Assembly: GCA_003214695.1 (NCBI GenBank)
Contig: QCLI01000003.1
Location: 85,794-149,793 of the forward strand
Origin: Prochlorococcus sp. AG-412-P08
GTDB lineage: Bacteria > Cyanobacteriota > Cyanobacteriia > PCC-6307 > Cyanobiaceae
Reading direction: 5' to 3'
Length of the DNA stretch: 64,000 bases
The notes beneath the pieces are model-generated. The model saw nothing but the letters and a program-made list of their open reading frames with translations, made no database searches and was not told the DNA's origin. Below are positions 1 to 9,380 of the stretch, one piece after another (within the stretch, counting starts at the first letter, position 1; each line of letters opens with the position of its first letter). A program made the translations under genes and the position numbers.

Positions 1-735
1 ATTTGAGGGTTTATAAGAACGAGCTGTTATTAAAAAAGGATGGAAAATTTCAATAAAATTTCTTTGTAAAGTTACGAAGAAATTCTCAATCATTTTTTTG
101 TCATCAAAATGGAATGGGTATTCCCCATGGTTTCCCTTAAAAAAATACCAATTCAATAAAGCAATAGAATCCTTTGACAATCTTTCATGGAATATTGACA
201 ATTGTTCTGCAGGATTCGGCAAATGCTCTAGAACATCAAAGCAAATAATTGTATCGAACTGAACATTACCTGTGCTAGCTATATCTCTATGCACAGATAT
301 CAATTCACTAACTCCTAATCTATTTGCTCTCTCAATTAAAAATTCTCTATTTTGAGGGTTTAGGTCTACAAAATATACATGCTCAACTCCATCCATCCCT
401 GCGGCAGCAAGAGCATGAGTACCAATGCCCCCACCAAAATCTAGGACATTACCATTAGCAAACATTTTCATAAGGCGAATTGTGTCGGCTATGTATTGAG
501 CACTTCCTAAATGCCAAGATGCGAGATCAAAAAGATGCGCACTACTAATTTCATTCTCATAAAAAGCTGTGATATCGCTTTCATTAAAAGATCCTGGATG
601 TAACTTAGACATATTGTCTTGTCCCCTTGCAAGATTTTCTTCTAATTTCTGTTGATTCAAATTAAGATAGTGAGATAAATGCTCCTTAAGATCAAATCCT
701 GATTTTAAAAAATCTTCTATCTCTAAGTTATTCAT
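1..735 (-). CDS. Class I SAM-dependent methyltransferase, C-terminus cut by window edge
   Basis: An open frame starts with ATG at 735 and runs off the left edge, so only about 245 N-terminal residues are visible. It carries a clear SAM-binding motif I (VLDFGGGIGTHALAAA, about residue 105-120), a motif II acidic residue (VYFVDLN) and a motif IV/post-motif (FDTIICFDVLEHLPNP), as in Methyltransf_11/23 families. The substrate cannot be read from the sequence. It is divergent from truB, with about 110 bases between them. The stop codon and C-terminal part lie outside the window. The fold is confident; the function is unknown. Confidence 0.8.
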   Translation of the reverse strand, partial: MNNLEIEDFLKSGFDLKEHLSHYLNLNQQKLEENLARGQDNMSKLHPGSFNESDITAFYENEISSAHLFDLASWHLGSAQYIADTIRLMKMFANGNVLDFGGGIGTHALAAAGMDGVEHVYFVDLNPQNREFLIERANRLGVSELISVHRDIASTGNVQFDTIICFDVLEHLPNPAEQLSIFHERLSKDSIALLNWYFFKGNHGEYPFHFDDKKMIENFFVTLQRNFIEIFHPFLITARSYKPSN

Positions 736-845
736 GTTTAGTTATGCTTAAGAATCTATCCTTGATCAACTTATCTCTTTTCAATTAACTAAATCTAAAA
801 ATAAATATAAAACTGAAATTAACCGAGGAACTTTTCAAAATTACT

Positions 846-1766
846 ATGCTTGGGTTTTTAGCTATAGACAAACCATTTGGTCTAACTTCTCATGATTGCG
901 TAAGCAGACTCAGGAAAGTCTATGGCATAAGAAGAATAGGTCATGGTGGAACTCTTGACCCTGCCGTAACTGGTGTTCTTCCAATTGCTATTGGCAAAGC
1001 AACTAGGTTCCTTTCATTCCTACCATCTACAAAAAGATATGAAGGCACAATTCAACTTGGTCTAAGAACAGCCACTGATGACTTGGAAGGGGAAGTACTC
1101 TCAAAAGAAAAATGGCCCCAATTAACAAGAGAGATTATTTGTAATTATCTAAATGAATTCAAAGGCAATCTCAAACAACGTCCTCCTAATTTCTCTAGTG
1201 TTCACATTGATGGTGAAAGAGCTCACCGAAAAGCCCGAAGAGGAGAAATTTTTGACTTACCGTCTAAGCAAGTCACTATTCATGACATTGAGCTTTTAAA
1301 ATGGGATATATCCTCAGGACAAATAGATCTACATGTTCATTGTTCTTCTGGAACATATATTAGGGCCCTTGCCAGAGATATTGGAAATAAAATTGGTTGC
1401 GGTGGCTGTTTAGCAAAGCTGCGGCGGACAGAAGCTCTAGGTTTCAACATTAATCAAGTAATACCTCTACCAAAATCTGAGGAATGCATTAAGGGGAAAA
1501 GGCCTCCACTTATAAGCCCTCTAGAAGTACTCACTGATTTTTCCACAATAAAACTCTCCAAAGAAGAAGAATCATTTTGGTCTAAAGGCCAATCATTAAC
1601 AATTAACGAAGCCAGGTTCAAATTAAACTCAATTAAGAAGAAAAAAAATATAAGAGAAGAATATATTTTAGTCCTCGATTGCGAATGCGAGCTAATGGGA
1701 CTAGGAGAATGGAATTCACAGCTATTAAAGCTACAACCCAAAATAGTTATAAATGCTGCAGGCTAG
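846..1766 (+). CDS. truB: tRNA pseudouridine synthase B (tRNA Psi55 synthase)
   Basis: TruB isomerises uridine 55 in the T-loop of elongator tRNAs. The N-terminus contains the family signature, with the catalytic aspartate in GGTLDPAVTGVLP (Asp38), followed by KRYEGTIQLG and the RPPNFSS block near residue 115. The GTYIRALARDIG motif lies near residue 175. The length of 306 aa is normal for cyanobacterial TruB. The C-terminal 80 residues are variable and Lys-rich. It is convergent with the SpoIID-like gene, 14 bases apart. Confidence 0.95.
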   Translation: MLGFLAIDKPFGLTSHDCVSRLRKVYGIRRIGHGGTLDPAVTGVLPIAIGKATRFLSFLPSTKRYEGTIQLGLRTATDDLEGEVLSKEKWPQLTREIICNYLNEFKGNLKQRPPNFSSVHIDGERAHRKARRGEIFDLPSKQVTIHDIELLKWDISSGQIDLHVHCSSGTYIRALARDIGNKIGCGGCLAKLRRTEALGFNINQVIPLPKSEECIKGKRPPLISPLEVLTDFSTIKLSKEEESFWSKGQSLTINEARFKLNSIKKKKNIREEYILVLDCECELMGLGEWNSQLLKLQPKIVINAAG

Positions 1767-1780
1767 AAATTGAAAAAGTT

Positions 1781-3046
1781 TTAATTTTCCCTAAAAGCAG
1801 TAATTTTGACCCCTCTATAGAAATGTCGGAGAATCTTCCTAAAGCTAGCGCCTCTATCAGCCATATTTTTAGCACCCCACTGACTAAGTCCAGCACCATG
1901 TCCAGAACCTGAACCTTTAACCAAGAGAAAATTATTATCTTTTATTTGAGGAAGCTGATCGATCAATGTATTTCCTCGACTTGATTCAAAAAGGAATTTT
2001 TTATCAGCTGAGTTAATATCCTCTTTATAACTATAGGCTCTATTCTTACCTAAATTTCTCTCAATAGGATCGGTTATAAGCTGAAAACTAACCAAAGTAC
2101 TCTTTAAGTCAAGAAGACTTCTCAACTCCTTTCCAGAAATAGTTTTTACTCCTTTAGGGCCATAAACTTTTGCGCTAGAAACCCTATTAGTATTTGTTTT
2201 TTGGGTTATACGAATAGTATTAAAGCCACCGATTTGTTTAAAGATCTGAGCTAACTTTCTCTGCTCAATTTTCTTCTCCCATTTATAAGAAGGACTTATC
2301 TGATCATAATCACGAACACTAATTAAATAAGGCCTATATTTACCCCAAACTTCATCGCTGGACTCAGTTTGCCCACCAGAGCTACTATGAAAAACAGCAT
2401 CAATTAAACGACCCTTATGAAGCATGACGAGGGATCTTGTACTATTAACTGCTTGTACTGTTCTATTCGTCTCAGCTTCAACGCCTAAATAAACCTGACT
2501 TGAGACACTTGAATCGACATCATAATCAGATCGTTTCTTTAACTGATGCAATGCGTATGTTCTCGCTGCTACTGCCTGAGCCTTTAATGCCTCTAGGGGC
2601 CAATCTTTTGGCATTTCACTTCCAACTACACTCTTTAAATACTTCTCGATTTTCAAATAATTAATTACATAGATACTGTTATTTCTTTCCAGCAATCGCA
2701 ATTCACCCCCAAATCTTCTCTGCCCTAGCCAGACCCCTCTAGAGTCTCTGGTGGTAATTCTTATTTGTCTATTTTTGGAAAGGTAACGCCACTTTGAGAA
2801 ATCCTTGTTAGTTGAATATCTTAATTGCCCATTTACAATATTAACTTTTAAAGATTTTATGCTCTTACCCGTAGAGTTAATTCCTCTTACAATAAGGGGT
2901 TTTGATTTATCGGCCCTAAATTGGAGTTCCTTACCTTGAGAAACTAAGACACGGATTCTTGGCTCTGAAGCAGCAAAACCTTCACCTCTTACAAATATAA
3001 CAATGCAAGAGATTGTTGCTATCAATGGCAATACGCACTTCTTCAA
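1781..3046 (-). CDS. SpoIID/LytB-domain secreted protein
   Basis: This 421 aa protein has an N-terminal hydrophobic segment typical of a signal peptide and a SpoIID/LytB domain. The hallmark QAVAARTYALHQL block lies near residue 158. The C-terminal GSGSGHGAGLSQWGAKNMA motif is followed by ILRHFYRG. SpoIID proteins of sporulating bacteria are lytic transglycosylases and LytB is an amidase enhancer. Cyanobacterial homologues are thought to act on peptidoglycan in the periplasm, but their exact role is unproven. It is convergent with truB. Confidence 0.9.
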   Translation of the reverse strand: MKKCVLPLIATISCIVIFVRGEGFAASEPRIRVLVSQGKELQFRADKSKPLIVRGINSTGKSIKSLKVNIVNGQLRYSTNKDFSKWRYLSKNRQIRITTRDSRGVWLGQRRFGGELRLLERNNSIYVINYLKIEKYLKSVVGSEMPKDWPLEALKAQAVAARTYALHQLKKRSDYDVDSSVSSQVYLGVEAETNRTVQAVNSTRSLVMLHKGRLIDAVFHSSSGGQTESSDEVWGKYRPYLISVRDYDQISPSYKWEKKIEQRKLAQIFKQIGGFNTIRITQKTNTNRVSSAKVYGPKGVKTISGKELRSLLDLKSTLVSFQLITDPIERNLGKNRAYSYKEDINSADKKFLFESSRGNTLIDQLPQIKDNNFLLVKGSGSGHGAGLSQWGAKNMADRGASFRKILRHFYRGVKITAFREN

Positions 3047-3154
3047 AGAATCAACTTAATTTCCTTATCCAGAATCTAATTTGACTTGAAGACAGTTTTC
3101 AAAAAAGTCACCAGAATCAATAACATGCATAAATTTATTTAAAAGCCCAAACCT

Positions 3155-4117
3155 TTGCAGATTACATTTCTAGGAACAAGTTCAGGCGTGCCTACCAGAG
3201 GCCGCAATGTCTCTGCTGTAGCCTTAAGACTTCCTCAACGTTCAGAATTATGGTTGTTTGACTGCGGAGAAGGAACTCAGCACCAATTTCTACGCAGCGA
3301 ACTAAGAACCTCTCAGATTAGAAGAGTTTTCATTACTCACATGCATGGTGATCATGTTTATGGTTTACCTGGCCTTCTAGCTAGTTTGGGACTAGCTGGG
3401 AACAGTTCTGGTATAGATCTTTACGGACCTAACCCTTTAAAAGATTTTCTAAATGGGATTTTGCAAACCACCTCAAGTAGGATTTCATATCCTTTGAAGA
3501 TCAATTCAATCGAAAGGCTTGCACATGAAAATAAAATAATTTTTGAAGACAAAGACTTTAAAGTTAGAGCAACCCCGCTAATTCATAGAATTCCAGCATT
3601 TGGCTATAGGGTTGACGAAAAAGAAAAGCCAGGTCGGTTCAATATTGAAAAAGCAAAGGCTTTGAAGATTCCTCCAGGACCTATTTACTCCCAACTGCAA
3701 AAAGGTGAGACAGTTAAATTAATAGATGGGAGGGTTTTTCATGGAAATGATTTTTGTGGCCCCAAAAGACCAGGTTCAAGCTTTGTTTACTGCACAGATA
3801 CAGTTTTCTCTGAGTCAGCTATAAAACTTGCAAATGGTGCTGATTTGTTGATCCATGAAGCAACTTTTGCTCATAAGGATTCCCAATTGGCTTATCAAAG
3901 GCAGCATTCAACCTCCACAATGGCAGCTCAAATTGCTATTGAAGCCAATGTTAAACAGCTTATTCTCACGCATCTAAGCCCTAGATACGCTCCAGGGAAC
4001 AGTCTCACAGCACATAATCTTTTATCTGAAGCAAAGGCCATTTTTCCTAACACCTTGCTAGCAAAGGATTTCCTACAAATTGATATACAAAAGCCTGCAA
4101 CAGTTCGTGATACCTGA
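3155..4117 (+). CDS. rnz: Ribonuclease Z, tRNA 3' processing endonuclease
   Basis: This is a metallo-beta-lactamase-fold enzyme that removes the 3' trailer from tRNA precursors. It opens with the RNase Z signature [13 protein letters not shown]. The zinc motif [13 protein letters not shown] (His62, His64, Asp66, His67) and the late LLIHEATF and ILTHLSPRY motifs are all present. The length of 320 aa is that of the short bacterial form. A TTG start at 3155 best fits the homologous N-terminus, since there is no in-frame ATG near it. Confidence 0.95.
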   Translation: MQITFLGTSSGVPTRGRNVSAVALRLPQRSELWLFDCGEGTQHQFLRSELRTSQIRRVFITHMHGDHVYGLPGLLASLGLAGNSSGIDLYGPNPLKDFLNGILQTTSSRISYPLKINSIERLAHENKIIFEDKDFKVRATPLIHRIPAFGYRVDEKEKPGRFNIEKAKALKIPPGPIYSQLQKGETVKLIDGRVFHGNDFCGPKRPGSSFVYCTDTVFSESAIKLANGADLLIHEATFAHKDSQLAYQRQHSTSTMAAQIAIEANVKQLILTHLSPRYAPGNSLTAHNLLSEAKAIFPNTLLAKDFLQIDIQKPATVRDT

Positions 4118-4185
4118 GGACACTAAACCCACATCATGAAAGAATATGTTGCATCGGTTGTTTCCGAAAGTCTTTGGTGTCCTCA

Positions 4186-4740
4186 ATGGCCTCTCTTATT
4201 TCTTCCCTGAAAAGATCACTCTCAAAATTACTGATTCTATTTCCAGTAATTATCGGTCTCACTGTGAGTCCTCTTGCAGTAGATGCTTTGTATCCAAGCG
4301 ACCCATCTTCAGTTGATGCGCTCGATACAAGTCTTCACGGCCAAAACCTACAGAATACTGAATATGTCAAATACGACCTTTCAGGTAGAGATCTCGGTGA
4401 CGCAGACTTAAGTGGTTCATATTTCAGCGTCTCTAATCTTCAAGAAGCTGATCTTCGTGGAGCAAATATGCAAAATGTAATTGCATATGCAACAAGATTC
4501 GACAATGCTGATCTTTCAAATGCAAACTTTAGTGGTGCAGAGCTATTAAAAAGTCGTTTTGATGGAGCAGTAATTGATGGTACAAATTTCACTAATGCTG
4601 TTCTAGACTTACCTCAAGTGAAATCACTATGTGATAGAGCTACTGGTCAAACTGCAGAAAGTCTCGAATGCGGAGGTCTAAACCAAAGTTACGTCCCTGC
4701 ATCTAAAGAGCAAAATAAGTTCAATCCTGGGATTAGCTAA
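4186..4740 (+). CDS. Exported pentapeptide-repeat protein
   Basis: From ATG 4186 the product has a hydrophobic signal-like segment (LLILFPVIIGLTVSPLAV) followed by pentapeptide repeats of the A(D/N)Lxx type. Examples are LGDADLSGSYF, LQEADLRGANM, FDNADLSNANF and FDGAVIDGTNF. These fold as a right-handed quadrilateral beta-helix. Cyanobacterial proteins of this layout are usually predicted to be in the thylakoid lumen or periplasm; function is unknown. A TTG 12 bases upstream could also serve as start. A strong hairpin terminator follows directly. Confidence 0.85.
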   Translation: MASLISSLKRSLSKLLILFPVIIGLTVSPLAVDALYPSDPSSVDALDTSLHGQNLQNTEYVKYDLSGRDLGDADLSGSYFSVSNLQEADLRGANMQNVIAYATRFDNADLSNANFSGAELLKSRFDGAVIDGTNFTNAVLDLPQVKSLCDRATGQTAESLECGGLNQSYVPASKEQNKFNPGIS

Positions 4741-4760
4741 ACTTAAAGTAAAGGCTAATC

Positions 4761-4808
4761 ACATAAAAAAAGGGGAGCTTAAAATTAAGCGCCCCTTTTT
4801 TATGTGAT
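4761..4808. terminator. Bidirectional rho-independent terminator
   Basis: A GC-rich stem (GGGGAGCTT / AAGCGCCCC around an AAAATT loop) is flanked by an A-run on the left and a T-run on the right, so it can end transcription of both the pentapeptide gene on + and the small gene on -. Confidence 0.85.
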
Positions 4809-4842
4809 GTATTAGGAAAAGAACCTATTTAAAAGCTAAAAG

Positions 4843-5037
4843 TTATGGAGCTGTGATGTAATAAAAAGCAGCAGCAGCAGCACCAATAGCAAACATTGGC
4901 ACACCTACAAGCAAATGTGCAGAAGCAAAACCTTGTCCTTTAGATCGCAAAATGTAATATCCAACTCCAGCGGCTCCTGCAGCTAAAGGAATAGCAGTAT
5001 GTAGAAGTGCAGCAACTGCGTGATAGTCGAAGTTCAT
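4843..5037 (-). CDS. Small two-TM membrane protein, unknown
   Basis: This 64 aa protein has two hydrophobic segments rich in Ala and Gly (AIPLAAGAAGVGYYIL and LLVGVPMFAIGAAAAAFYYI) joined by a short basic loop (RSKGQGF), a hairpin membrane topology. I do not recognise the family. Length and composition recall small thylakoid proteins of picocyanobacteria, but it does not match any photosystem subunit I know by sequence. It ends at the shared terminator to its left. Confidence 0.7.
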   Translation of the reverse strand: MNFDYHAVAALLHTAIPLAAGAAGVGYYILRSKGQGFASAHLLVGVPMFAIGAAAAAFYYITAP

Positions 5038-5232
5038 TCTTAAATTTGAGCTTATCTGAAGAGTATCTCAGCAATCGATGTTGAGAATTACTCCAAACCT
5101 CAATGATGCTTTATTTCTTCATCTTCATTTATTTTCCAAAACGAAGCTTCAAAGCCCAAAAAGCTTTCCCAGACTAGTTTTTATCATAAAATCATTCAAT
5201 TCTAGTCTCAGAAAGAAAGTTCCAATTTATAC

Positions 5233-5619
5233 TCATAAATTAGGGAATAGGTTTGAAGGCTCCTTAGAACGCGAATGTTTGCTATACCACCACTCTTGCA
5301 TAGGAGGTTGAAAACGACTTGAAAAAAAAGTCAAAATTGTATTAATAGGCTTAGATCCTGGCTGAAGAATATCAACTGAATAAGAAGGGCACCTCCTAGC
5401 CGCAATATCAGGCACGAAGCGTCTTCCGATTCTTCTCCAGCTTGGCTCTTTGCTCCTCCAAGCAAGCCTAGAACAAGGCCATGGGAGTTCCTCTCTATCA
5501 AAAAGTCTGCAGCATGGTCCAACAACACGAAAACTAAAATGTCCGCCTTCACTAGGATGCACGCTTCCATGTTCCATCAAGTGATCTTCTTTATTCACTG
5601 CCAATTGTTGGGAATTCAC
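5233..5619 (-). CDS. Conserved-looking soluble protein of unknown function
   Basis: This 128 aa protein is rich in Arg, Trp, Cys and Pro (for example RVVGPCCRLFDREELPWPCSR and MQEWWYS). I do not recognise a family. The frame lies directly downstream of petF on the same strand but beyond its terminator, so it probably has its own promoter. A competing 79 aa frame on the same strand (5331-5570) is a shadow. Confidence rests on length and composition rather than on a motif. Confidence 0.55.
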   Translation of the reverse strand: MNSQQLAVNKEDHLMEHGSVHPSEGGHFSFRVVGPCCRLFDREELPWPCSRLAWRSKEPSWRRIGRRFVPDIAARRCPSYSVDILQPGSKPINTILTFFSSRFQPPMQEWWYSKHSRSKEPSNLFPNL

Positions 5620-5635
5620 GAGTCAAAAATAAATT

Positions 5636-5669
5636 TAAATAAAAAAACAGCCACCCATTGAGGGTGGCT
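5636..5669 (-). terminator. Terminator of the ferredoxin gene
   Basis: A perfect 9-bp stem CAGCCACCC / GGGTGGCTG (5647-5655 with 5661-5669) is followed, in the minus direction, by a run of seven Ts. It sits 58 bases past the petF stop. Confidence 0.85.
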
Positions 5670-5726
5670 GATGAAAGCTTTATTGGCAAGTATAAAAATA
5701 ACTTTCTGATAGAAACAGATGGTTTC

Positions 5727-6026
5727 TTAGTACAACTCTTCCTCTGCATGAGTTGTAATGCTCACATCAGAAGTTGGGTAAGCTACACAAGTAAGAACAA
5801 AGCCTGCTTCAAGCTGATCATCATCCAAGAAACTTTGATCTGATTGATCAACACTCCCCGAGGTTATTTTTCCTGCACAAGTTGAGCAAGCACCCGCTCT
5901 ACATGAGTATGGAAGGTCAATGCCTTGCTCTTCAGCAGCATCAAGAATGTATTGATCATCTGGGACCTCAATGGTCTGGTTCAAACCCTCACTTTCGCTA
6001 ACGAGGGTGACTTTATAGGAAGCCAT
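5727..6026 (-). CDS. petF: Plant-type [2Fe-2S] ferredoxin
   Basis: This is the soluble one-electron carrier that takes electrons from photosystem I to FNR, nitrite reductase, thioredoxin reductase and others. The cluster ligands are Cys42, Cys47, Cys50 and Cys80 in the order C-x4-C-x2-C-x29-C ([10 protein letters not shown], then VLTC). The length of 99 aa, acidic composition and C-terminal EEELY are typical of photosynthetic ferredoxin. It has its own terminator downstream and a 166-base spacer from prmA upstream, so it is probably monocistronic. Confidence 0.95.
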   Translation of the reverse strand: MASYKVTLVSESEGLNQTIEVPDDQYILDAAEEQGIDLPYSCRAGACSTCAGKITSGSVDQSDQSFLDDDQLEAGFVLTCVAYPTSDVSITTHAEEELY

Positions 6027-6192
6027 GGGATATAAAGAGGGGGGACGTTTTGGAATTGGAGGTAAAAATTATCACCTCAAGATGAACCCTTTTTACACTG
6101 TATTGGGTCAAATGTGGCTTAAAATTGTTATAAATAACAATCAAGCAATGTAAAAGCTAGCACTGATAAGCTGAGCTTATTAAAGCTAGCGT

Positions 6193-7107
6193 CTATGCAC
6201 TGGCTTTGCATAGGTGAATTAAGCACCAATTATCACGGTTATAGGAAGCTATAAGCTTCCAATTCAATCTAGAGAGAAAGCTTGTCATATCAATAACCTG
6301 CTCCTCTAAAAGACCGCTCAAGAGAATTTGGCTTTCCTTAGAGGTCACATGATCAAAGTGAGGAGACAATTTTTTAATAACAGGAGCCAGGATATTACAA
6401 ACAACCAAATCCAACTTGGTTCCATTTAATTGGTTTTCCAAGGAATCAATAGAACCTTGAGAAACTGACAATTGATCCTGGTGAAAGTTGTTCAGTAGAG
6501 CATTTTTATAGGTTGCTTTTACGGCAAGCGAGTCAAGGTCAACCGCTCTAACGTTTTTTGCACCCAATTTTAAAGCTGCTAATCCTAGTATTCCACTGCC
6601 ACATCCAACATCACCAACCATTTTCCCTGAAGGAGGAGTGCGCTCCAAGGCTTCTAAGCATAAACGAGTAGTTGGATGAGCGCCTGTTCCAAATGCGCTC
6701 CCTGGGTCCAATTTGAGGATGATTCGATTGGAATAAATGCTGGGCAATGCAATCCAAGATGGCAAAATTAGAAAATTTTTTCCGACTGGGTCGGGTCGCC
6801 AATATTTTTTCCAACTTGTACTCCAATCTTCATGCACAATTTTCTTCCATTTAACATCTAAAGATTCTTTGTCAAAAGCTTTTTCTAAAATCACCAAAGA
6901 TCTAACAAGCTCTTCTCGATCCTTATCTAACCATTCATATGAAGGCAACCAAACCATAAGCGTTTGCCTTTGTACATTTTCCAGGGGTCGATTAATTGCA
7001 TAACTCTGGATACCCATATCATCCAATCTCCATGTCAAGCTTTCTTCAACCTCTTGGAAGTAAGATACGTCAAGTCTCCACCAAAAGAATTTCAAAGAAT
7101 CATTCAC
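6193..7107 (-). CDS. prmA: Ribosomal protein L11 methyltransferase
   Basis: PrmA trimethylates ribosomal protein L11. The product has an N-terminal substrate-recognition part, then the catalytic domain with LDPGSAFGTGAHPTTRLCLE and SAM motif I GDVGCGSGILGLAALKLGA. The VVCNILAPV post-motif resembles the N-PP-[FY] type loop. The length of 304 aa is normal. It begins 22 bases after the serA stop on the same strand, so the two are likely co-transcribed. Confidence 0.93.
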   Translation of the reverse strand: MNDSLKFFWWRLDVSYFQEVEESLTWRLDDMGIQSYAINRPLENVQRQTLMVWLPSYEWLDKDREELVRSLVILEKAFDKESLDVKWKKIVHEDWSTSWKKYWRPDPVGKNFLILPSWIALPSIYSNRIILKLDPGSAFGTGAHPTTRLCLEALERTPPSGKMVGDVGCGSGILGLAALKLGAKNVRAVDLDSLAVKATYKNALLNNFHQDQLSVSQGSIDSLENQLNGTKLDLVVCNILAPVIKKLSPHFDHVTSKESQILLSGLLEEQVIDMTSFLSRLNWKLIASYNRDNWCLIHLCKASA

Positions 7108-7129
7108 TTTTAAAATATAAAGTCGTAAC

Positions 7130-8716
7130 TCACAAGGTAATTGAGTGAGCTTGGTTAATACCCTCTACAGAAAGGATAGAAGTCAATAATTGAGCCGGGA
7201 TTGGATCATCAACGCTTAAAACCATTACAGCCTCACCTCGAACTATTTTTCTACCCACCTGCATTGCAGCAATATTGACATTATGCGTCCCAAGCAATGA
7301 TCCTAATTTCCCAATAATTCCTGGCATATCTCTATGCCTTGTGAAAAGCATGTATCTACTTGGAGAAACATTTATAGGAAATTCATCAATGCTAGAAATA
7401 CGTAATGCCCCTTCAGCTAAAACTGTTCCTACAAGACTATGAGAACCACCATCAGCAACTGCAGTTAGTTGCAGAGAGCCTCCAGGGAAGTCAGGGCTTA
7501 CTTCATCTTTTACTTCGTCAATACTTATGCCACGACCTTGCGCTTCTAAAGAAGCATTTACATAGTTAATCCTGTCTCCCAAGGCACAAGAAAGCAACCC
7601 TTTTAAAGTAGCCACTACTAAAGGTTGCGAAGGGTGATGAGCAAATTCTCCTTGAAGACGCACTTCTATTTTCTGGATTTGTCCTCCTGAAACCTGACTA
7701 AGTAATAAACCAAGTGTTTCTGCAAGTTGCAAATGAGGTTTTAAACTATCCATAATTTCGGCAGAAAGTCCTGGAATATTTACAGCACTCCTTGCAGGAA
7801 GACCTAATAGAACATCTCTAATTTGCTCTGCAACATCAAGAGCTACATTTTCTTGGGCTTCTTCAGTAGAGGCTCCTAAATGAGGAGTAAGAATCAATCC
7901 GTTTTCTACCTTTAAAAGAGGCGAGTTAGTATTTAAAGGTTCTTCTGCATATACATCTAGAGCAGCACCGGTAATAACACCAGTGTTCAATGCTTCTGCA
8001 AGGTCAGACTCATTAATGATTCCGCCTCTAGCGCAATTTACCAACCTTGCATTCTTTTTCATGGTTGATAATAGTTTCAGATCAACCAGATTCTCTGTTT
8101 CAGGAGTCCTAGGCAAATGCAGAGTTATGAAATCTGCCTGTTGAAAAAGATCTTCTATAGAGCCAAGACGAACCTGCATTTGGAGAGCCCTCTCTGAGGA
8201 AACAAAAGGGTCAAATGCCATAACATCCATCCCCATTGCATTGGCAACTTTTGCGACATGAGAACCTATTTTCCCAAGACCCACTACGCCCAAAGTTTTC
8301 TTATAGAGCTCATTTCCAACAAATTTTTTTCTATCCCAGGCACCTGAAATAGTACTTGCATGTGCCTTAGGTATATGCCTTGAAAGTGATAGAAGCAAGG
8401 CCAGAGCATGCTCAGCAGCAGCAATAGTATTTCCCCCTGGTGAATTAACAACTATCACTCCGCGCTTAGTAGCAGCTTTGACATCAACGTTGTCAACACC
8501 TACGCCTGCTCTTCCAATAATGCGAAGTTTTTCTCCAGCTTCTATCACTTCGGATGTAACTTGAGTACCTGAACGAATCATCAAGGCGTCATAACCCCCT
8601 ATGATCGCTTTAAGCTTTTCAGGGGAGAGACCTACCCTCTGATCAACTTGAGAAACCTGACTAAGGATCTCAATACCTGATTGGTCAACAGTGTCTGAAA
8701 CAAGAACTTTTGTCAT
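7130..8716 (-). CDS. serA: D-3-phosphoglycerate dehydrogenase, long ACT-domain form
   Basis: This enzyme catalyses the first committed step of serine synthesis (3-phosphoglycerate to 3-phosphohydroxypyruvate). The NAD-binding Rossmann motif is VVGLGKIGSHVAK, the catalytic Arg lies in NCARGGIIN, and the catalytic His in LTPHLGAST. These are followed by the intervening domain and a C-terminal ACT domain (MPGIIGKLGSLLG...). The 528 aa length identifies the long form found in cyanobacteria and Bacillus. It is first in a serA-prmA unit. Confidence 0.96.
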   Translation of the reverse strand: MTKVLVSDTVDQSGIEILSQVSQVDQRVGLSPEKLKAIIGGYDALMIRSGTQVTSEVIEAGEKLRIIGRAGVGVDNVDVKAATKRGVIVVNSPGGNTIAAAEHALALLLSLSRHIPKAHASTISGAWDRKKFVGNELYKKTLGVVGLGKIGSHVAKVANAMGMDVMAFDPFVSSERALQMQVRLGSIEDLFQQADFITLHLPRTPETENLVDLKLLSTMKKNARLVNCARGGIINESDLAEALNTGVITGAALDVYAEEPLNTNSPLLKVENGLILTPHLGASTEEAQENVALDVAEQIRDVLLGLPARSAVNIPGLSAEIMDSLKPHLQLAETLGLLLSQVSGGQIQKIEVRLQGEFAHHPSQPLVVATLKGLLSCALGDRINYVNASLEAQGRGISIDEVKDEVSPDFPGGSLQLTAVADGGSHSLVGTVLAEGALRISSIDEFPINVSPSRYMLFTRHRDMPGIIGKLGSLLGTHNVNIAAMQVGRKIVRGEAVMVLSVDDPIPAQLLTSILSVEGINQAHSITL

Positions 8717-8816
8717 TTAAGGCGAAACTATGCCTAAATAAACTCTAATGAGCAAAATGTCTCTGATCAATTTTCGATAAGACAGGTCAGAATTCAAACA
8801 ATTGAGGATTGCTTTT

Positions 8817-9380
8817 ATGGCTATTTGCATACTGGTTCTAGAAAAAGAGGAAACCGTCTTTGAGTTATGGGAAAGCATTAAAATTTTCCCAACTCAAATC
8901 AGCAGATACCAAGTAATAGAACCAATTTCCAAGAGATCTCAAGATTCAATGAGATCCGAAAGACAGACAAAATCTGACATCTTTGAAATCGTCAAATTTG
9001 AAAATGTGGAATTATTGAATCCCAAGCTGTCTCGAAAAGAACGACAAAAGCAAATGGCCTTATGGCTAATGCCTTTTGGTTTTATAGCTGGCTTAACTTT
9101 TTCAGGCATGACCAATCTTCAAACTTTTTCCAATCTTGGTTTTAGTCAATCAGGTGAAACGGTCATAGGTGGTCTACTAGGGATGGCATCTGGATGGATA
9201 GGGAGTTTCTTTGGAGCAAGGAGTGTGAATTCATCTCAAGAAGATATAAAAAGCCTTCTAAAATTTAACGAGAAAGGCTTATGGCTGATTCTTATAGAAA
9301 CTCCATATGAGACTGAACCTCCCTGGAAATTAATTCGAGAGATCAAGCCCGTAGAAATAATTAATTTGAATTTAGATTGA
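8817..9380 (+). CDS. Conserved cyanobacterial two-TM protein
   Basis: About 187 aa when read from ATG 8817; a TTG at 8802 would add five residues. The N-terminal half is soluble. A hydrophobic hairpin lies in the middle (ALWLMPFGFIAGLTFSGM and VIGGLLGMASGWIGSFFGA). The C-terminus is soluble. It resembles cyanobacterial proteins encoded next to the PSII S4 protein. Its stop overlaps the start of that gene by four bases, implying translational coupling. The function is unknown. Confidence 0.75.
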   Translation: MAICILVLEKEETVFELWESIKIFPTQISRYQVIEPISKRSQDSMRSERQTKSDIFEIVKFENVELLNPKLSRKERQKQMALWLMPFGFIAGLTFSGMTNLQTFSNLGFSQSGETVIGGLLGMASGWIGSFFGARSVNSSQEDIKSLLKFNEKGLWLILIETPYETEPPWKLIREIKPVEIINLNLD